Assembly (NCBI GenBank): GCA_021846325.1
Contig: JAJZBX010000009.1
Location: forward strand, 1-64,000
Length of the DNA stretch: 64,000 nucleotides
Direction of reading: 5' to 3'
From: Actinomycetes bacterium
Lineage (GTDB): Bacteria; Actinomycetota; Acidimicrobiia; Acidimicrobiales; RAAP-2
Below the pieces are notes generated by a model. It made no database searches, was not told the origin of the DNA, and was given only the letters and a program-made list of their open reading frames with translations. Positions within the stretch are counted from its first letter, which is position 1, and every line of letters begins with the position of its first letter. Below are positions 61,395-64,000 of the stretch, in pieces. The position numbers and the translations under genes were made by a program.

Positions 61395-62240
61395 ATGTTC
61401 GCGCGCGTTCCCGCCAGTTCGGCCAATCTGGGGCCCGGTTTCGACACGCTAGCGGTTGCCCTCAATCGGTACGTGGAAGTCGATCTCCACGAGGCCGACG
61501 AGTTCTCCATCACGACGAGCGGCACGGGCGCCGGTCAGTTCGATGACGAACACCACCTCGCCGCAGTCGTGGCGGCGTCGGTGCTGGGCCACTACCGCTT
61601 CGCGCTGTCGGTCTTCTCCGAGATTCCACTCTCGCGGGGGTTGGGATCATCGGCGGCCGTCGCTCTCGCCGCGGCCGCCGCGGCCGGTGCCGCGGACCCC
61701 TTGGGTGTGGCCGTGCGGTGCGATGGGCACGCCGAGAACGCCGCGGCGTCGTGGCGCGGCGGGCTCGTCGTGGCCGACGCGCGTGATGGTGATGTCGTGG
61801 TCGCCGACTTGGCCCTTGACCCAGAGTGGCGGTTCGTGGTCGTCGTGCCCGACGTTGAGCTCGCGACGGCCGACGCGCGGCGGGTCTTGCCGTCACAGGT
61901 CCCCTTCGCCGACGCGGTGGCCAACCTGACGTCGCTCGGACTGTTGATCGCCGGTCTCGCCGATCATCGACGTTTCGTTGGTGGGTCGATGCGCGATCGT
62001 CTCCACCAGCCATTTCGCGCCGCCCTCCTGCCCTTCGCCGACGCGCTGATGGACGCGTTGCGCGCCGCGGGAGCGGTCGACGCCTGTTGGTCGGGGGCGG
62101 GGTCGAGCATGCTCGGACTAGTCAGCGTCGACCGGGCGGACGCGGTCGCCCGTGGGGTACGCCTGTTCCTAGGCGAGGCCGGCGTCGGGGCGGTGGTGGA
62201 GGTGCTCGAAGCGGATCGAACGGGTCTGGTCGTGCGTTGA
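61395..62240 (+). CDS. thrB: Homoserine kinase
   Basis: 281 residues of the GHMP kinase family. It phosphorylates homoserine for threonine synthesis. Substrate motif VPASSANLGPGFDTLAVAL at the N-terminus, the ATP loop SRGLGSSAAVALA (about residue 82), and the C-terminal SGAGSSMLGLV. Usually next to thrC and hom; here it stands apart and overlaps an RhtA-like exporter gene by 4 bases (TTGA). Confidence 0.94.
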   Translation: MFARVPASSANLGPGFDTLAVALNRYVEVDLHEADEFSITTSGTGAGQFDDEHHLAAVVAASVLGHYRFALSVFSEIPLSRGLGSSAAVALAAAAAAGAADPLGVAVRCDGHAENAAASWRGGLVVADARDGDVVVADLALDPEWRFVVVVPDVELATADARRVLPSQVPFADAVANLTSLGLLIAGLADHRRFVGGSMRDRLHQPFRAALLPFADALMDALRAAGAVDACWSGAGSSMLGLVSVDRADAVARGVRLFLGEAGVGAVVEVLEADRTGLVVR

Positions 62241-63127
62241 CGAGCCACCGGGACGCGCGTGCACGCACGGTGGCAGGCGTCGCGTTCGTGCTCGCGGGCG
62301 CGACGACAATCCAGTGGTCGGCGGCAATCGTCACGCCGGTGCTCGGTGCGATCGGTCCATCCGCGGCCACGGCGTGGCGCTACCTCGTCGGCGCGGTAGT
62401 GCTCGTCGCACTGACCCGCCCGCGGGTTCGCCACTGGTCACGATCCCAGTGGCTGGGGGCGGCGGCCCTGGGTGTGTCCACGGCAGTGATGAGCTTCTGC
62501 TTCTACCAGTCGATCGCTCGCATCACGCTGGGCAGTGCCGTGGCGATTGAGTACCTCGGCCCATTCCTCGTCGCGGCGCTCGGTCGACGCACGGCGCGTC
62601 ACCTCGTCCTGGTCGCCGTGGCCGGCGCCGGTGTACTCGCCCTCGCGCGACCCGGCGGTGGGGTGACGCTCGTCGGTGGGCTCTTCGCGCTCGGCTCGGG
62701 CGCGGGCTGGGCCGGGTACGCCTTCGCCTCGCGGCGGGTCGGTCACACGACCGACGGATTTCAGGGCCTCGCGGTGGCGATGGCGATCGCGGCGGTGCTG
62801 GCGTCACCGTTCGCGGTGGCGTCCTTTACGCGATTGTTCAGCCACGCCGCGATGACCGGTCGGATGGCGCTCGTTGCCGTGATGTCCATCGTCGTGGGCT
62901 TCGCGCTCGAGATGCAGGCGTTGCGACGGATTCGGCCGTCGGTGGTCAGCGTGGTTATCGCCCTCGATCCCGCCGTCGCCTTCGTGGTCGGGTGGCTGCT
63001 GTTGGGCCAGACGATATCGACCTGGGACATCGTCGGTTTGATCTGCGTCGTGGTCGCGGGCGTTGGGGTCACCTACGACGTCGCGAAGGCCGGCGAGGCG
63101 CTCGACCTCACCGGCGTGGGCGCCTAA
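62237..63127 (+). CDS. EamA-family transporter, RhtA-like (possible threonine/homoserine exporter)
   Basis: 296 residues from a TTG that overlaps the thrB stop. About ten membrane segments make two EamA repeats. The stretch AVAIEYLGPFLVAALGRR closely fits the RhtA signature (E. coli RhtA exports homoserine and threonine). Coupling to homoserine kinase strengthens that idea, but substrate is inference. GC-rich and normal in codon use. Confidence 0.83.
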   Translation: MTSHRDARARTVAGVAFVLAGATTIQWSAAIVTPVLGAIGPSAATAWRYLVGAVVLVALTRPRVRHWSRSQWLGAAALGVSTAVMSFCFYQSIARITLGSAVAIEYLGPFLVAALGRRTARHLVLVAVAGAGVLALARPGGGVTLVGGLFALGSGAGWAGYAFASRRVGHTTDGFQGLAVAMAIAAVLASPFAVASFTRLFSHAAMTGRMALVAVMSIVVGFALEMQALRRIRPSVVSVVIALDPAVAFVVGWLLLGQTISTWDIVGLICVVVAGVGVTYDVAKAGEALDLTGVGA

Positions 63128-63136
63128 CCGGGTCGG

Positions 63137-63142
63137 TAGGCT
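63137..63142 (+). promoter_or_regulatory. -10 element of miaB (leaderless)
   Basis: TAGGCT, six bases (AGTTCC), then the GTG of miaB. Confidence 0.45.
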
Positions 63143-63148
63143 AGTTCC

Positions 63149-64000
63149 GTGTCGACGCCGCGCACCTTCGCCATTCGCACGTTCGGCTGTCAGATGAACG
63201 AGCACGACTCTGAACGGCTCGCTGGTCTTCTGGTCGGCGAGGGGATGGTGCGCGCCTCCAGCGATGCCGAGGCCGACGTCGTCGTCTTCAACACCTGCAC
63301 CATCCGCGAAAATGCGGACCTGAAGCTCTACAGCGCGCTCGGCCACCTGAAGGCGATCAAGGCGTCGCGCCCAACGATGCAGATCGCCGTGGGGGGCTGC
63401 CTGGCCCAGCACGAACGCGAGCGGATCCTCGAGCGCGCCGGTTGGGTCGACGTGGTCTTCGGCACCCATAACCTGGCCGGTGCGCCGGCGCTGTTGGCGC
63501 GCGCTCGCGTGGAGGGCCCCATTGTGGACGTACGCGACGCACCCGATCCCGTGGCGAATCGCGACATGGCGCCGGCGTTGAGCGCCGTGCGCGACGTGCC
63601 CTGGGCGGCGTGGATGACGATCCAGACGGGCTGTGACAATTCGTGCAGCTACTGCATCGTGCCCGAGGTCCGCGGCGGCGAGATCAGCCGCCCGCTCGAC
63701 GACTTGATCGCCGAGGCGACGATGCTCGCGAGTTCCGGGGTGACCGAAATCACCGTGCTCGGTCAGAACGTGAACTCGTACGGGCGCGACCTGACCAAAC
63801 GACGGCCGCTGTTCGCCGAGCTCCTGCGCTCACTGGGCTCAGTGGAGGGGATCGAGCGGATTCGTTTCACCAGTCCCCACCCCAAGGACTTGCGGCCCGA
63901 GACGATTGAGGCGATGGCCGAGGTGGCGGCGGTCTGCCCACAGTTGCACCTACCACTGCAGTCCGGCTCGAACCGGGTACTGCGGGCGATGCGACGCGGC
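63149..64000 (+). CDS. miaB: tRNA-2-methylthio-N6-isopentenyladenosine synthase MiaB, N-terminal part
   Basis: 284 codons are visible and the frame is still open at the right edge, so the gene is cut by the window. MiaB adds a methylthio group at tRNA position 37 with two 4Fe-4S clusters. The N-terminal UPF0004 domain has its three cysteines in RTFGCQMNEHD, FNTCTIREN and VGGCLAQ, and the radical-SAM cluster is CDNSCSYCIVP (about residues 162-169). GLGQN-like LGQNVNSYG and LHLPLQSGS follow. GTG start, leaderless. Confidence 0.95.
   Translation, partial: MSTPRTFAIRTFGCQMNEHDSERLAGLLVGEGMVRASSDAEADVVVFNTCTIRENADLKLYSALGHLKAIKASRPTMQIAVGGCLAQHERERILERAGWVDVVFGTHNLAGAPALLARARVEGPIVDVRDAPDPVANRDMAPALSAVRDVPWAAWMTIQTGCDNSCSYCIVPEVRGGEISRPLDDLIAEATMLASSGVTEITVLGQNVNSYGRDLTKRRPLFAELLRSLGSVEGIERIRFTSPHPKDLRPETIEAMAEVAAVCPQLHLPLQSGSNRVLRAMRRG

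Overview
The window is a gene-dense, high-GC stretch of a bacterial chromosome. It looks actinobacterial, and the order Acidimicrobiia is my best guess. Supporting signs are a mycothiol-dependent-type (DinB-like) enzyme, an MtrA/MtrB-like two-component pair followed by a GerMN lipoprotein, a class II (mycobacterial/plant type) DAHP synthase, frequent GTG and TTG starts, and many genes that appear to be transcribed without a leader. The class assignment is inference from gene content only; no 16S rRNA is present.

Layout. 1-128: the end of an IS3-family element, running off the left edge. 381-4263: tRNA-Lys, tRNA-His, tRNA-Arg and tRNA-Pro interleaved with an aldehyde dehydrogenase and two exported proteins. 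4467-10383: an MDMPI-like enzyme, then tig-clpP-clpX-folC-ndk. 10465-15025: the rod-shape cluster mreB-mreC-mreD-mrdA. 15048-17903: an RNase E/G gene with a long leader, rplU-rpmA, a two-way terminator, and convergent HU. 18110-27566: a class III aminotransferase, obgE-proB, then proA-moxR-vwa-phosphatase, meeting a convergent class II aroG. 27657-31437: nadD, a small membrane protein and rsfS, facing mtrA-mtrB-lipoprotein on the other strand. 31509-42023: xer, rpsB-tsf-pyrH-frr-cdsA-dxr-rseP, ispG, proS. 42083-49358: rimP-nusA-ylxR-infB-rbfA-truB, ribF, rpsO. 49401-58105: pnp behind a long leader stem, a large membrane protein, dapB, dapA and RNase J. 58102-64000: a siderophore-interacting flavoprotein (minus strand), ftsK, thrB with an RhtA-like exporter, and miaB cut by the right edge.

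How the genes fit together. Most are housekeeping: protein quality control, translation, RNA decay (RNase E/G, PNPase and RNase J all within 43 kb), envelope growth, isoprenoid precursors (dxr, ispG), and synthesis of proline, lysine, threonine, aromatic amino acids and NAD. Tight start/stop overlaps (ATGA, GTGA, TTGA) mark operons.

The most interesting signals are regulatory. A TANNNT hexamer sits 6-7 bases before the start codon of at least thirteen transcription-unit heads, which points to widespread leaderless mRNAs. There is a three-helix stem in the pnp leader, a perfect 17-bp inverted repeat over the start of the membrane-protein gene after pnp, a promoter-hairpin-U-tract attenuator before rimP-nusA-infB, and a 260-base leader with a perfect hairpin before the RNase E/G gene. 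I found no CRISPR array, phage, or recognisable defence island. The least understood protein system here is the MoxR ATPase / VWA protein / phosphatase operon behind proA.
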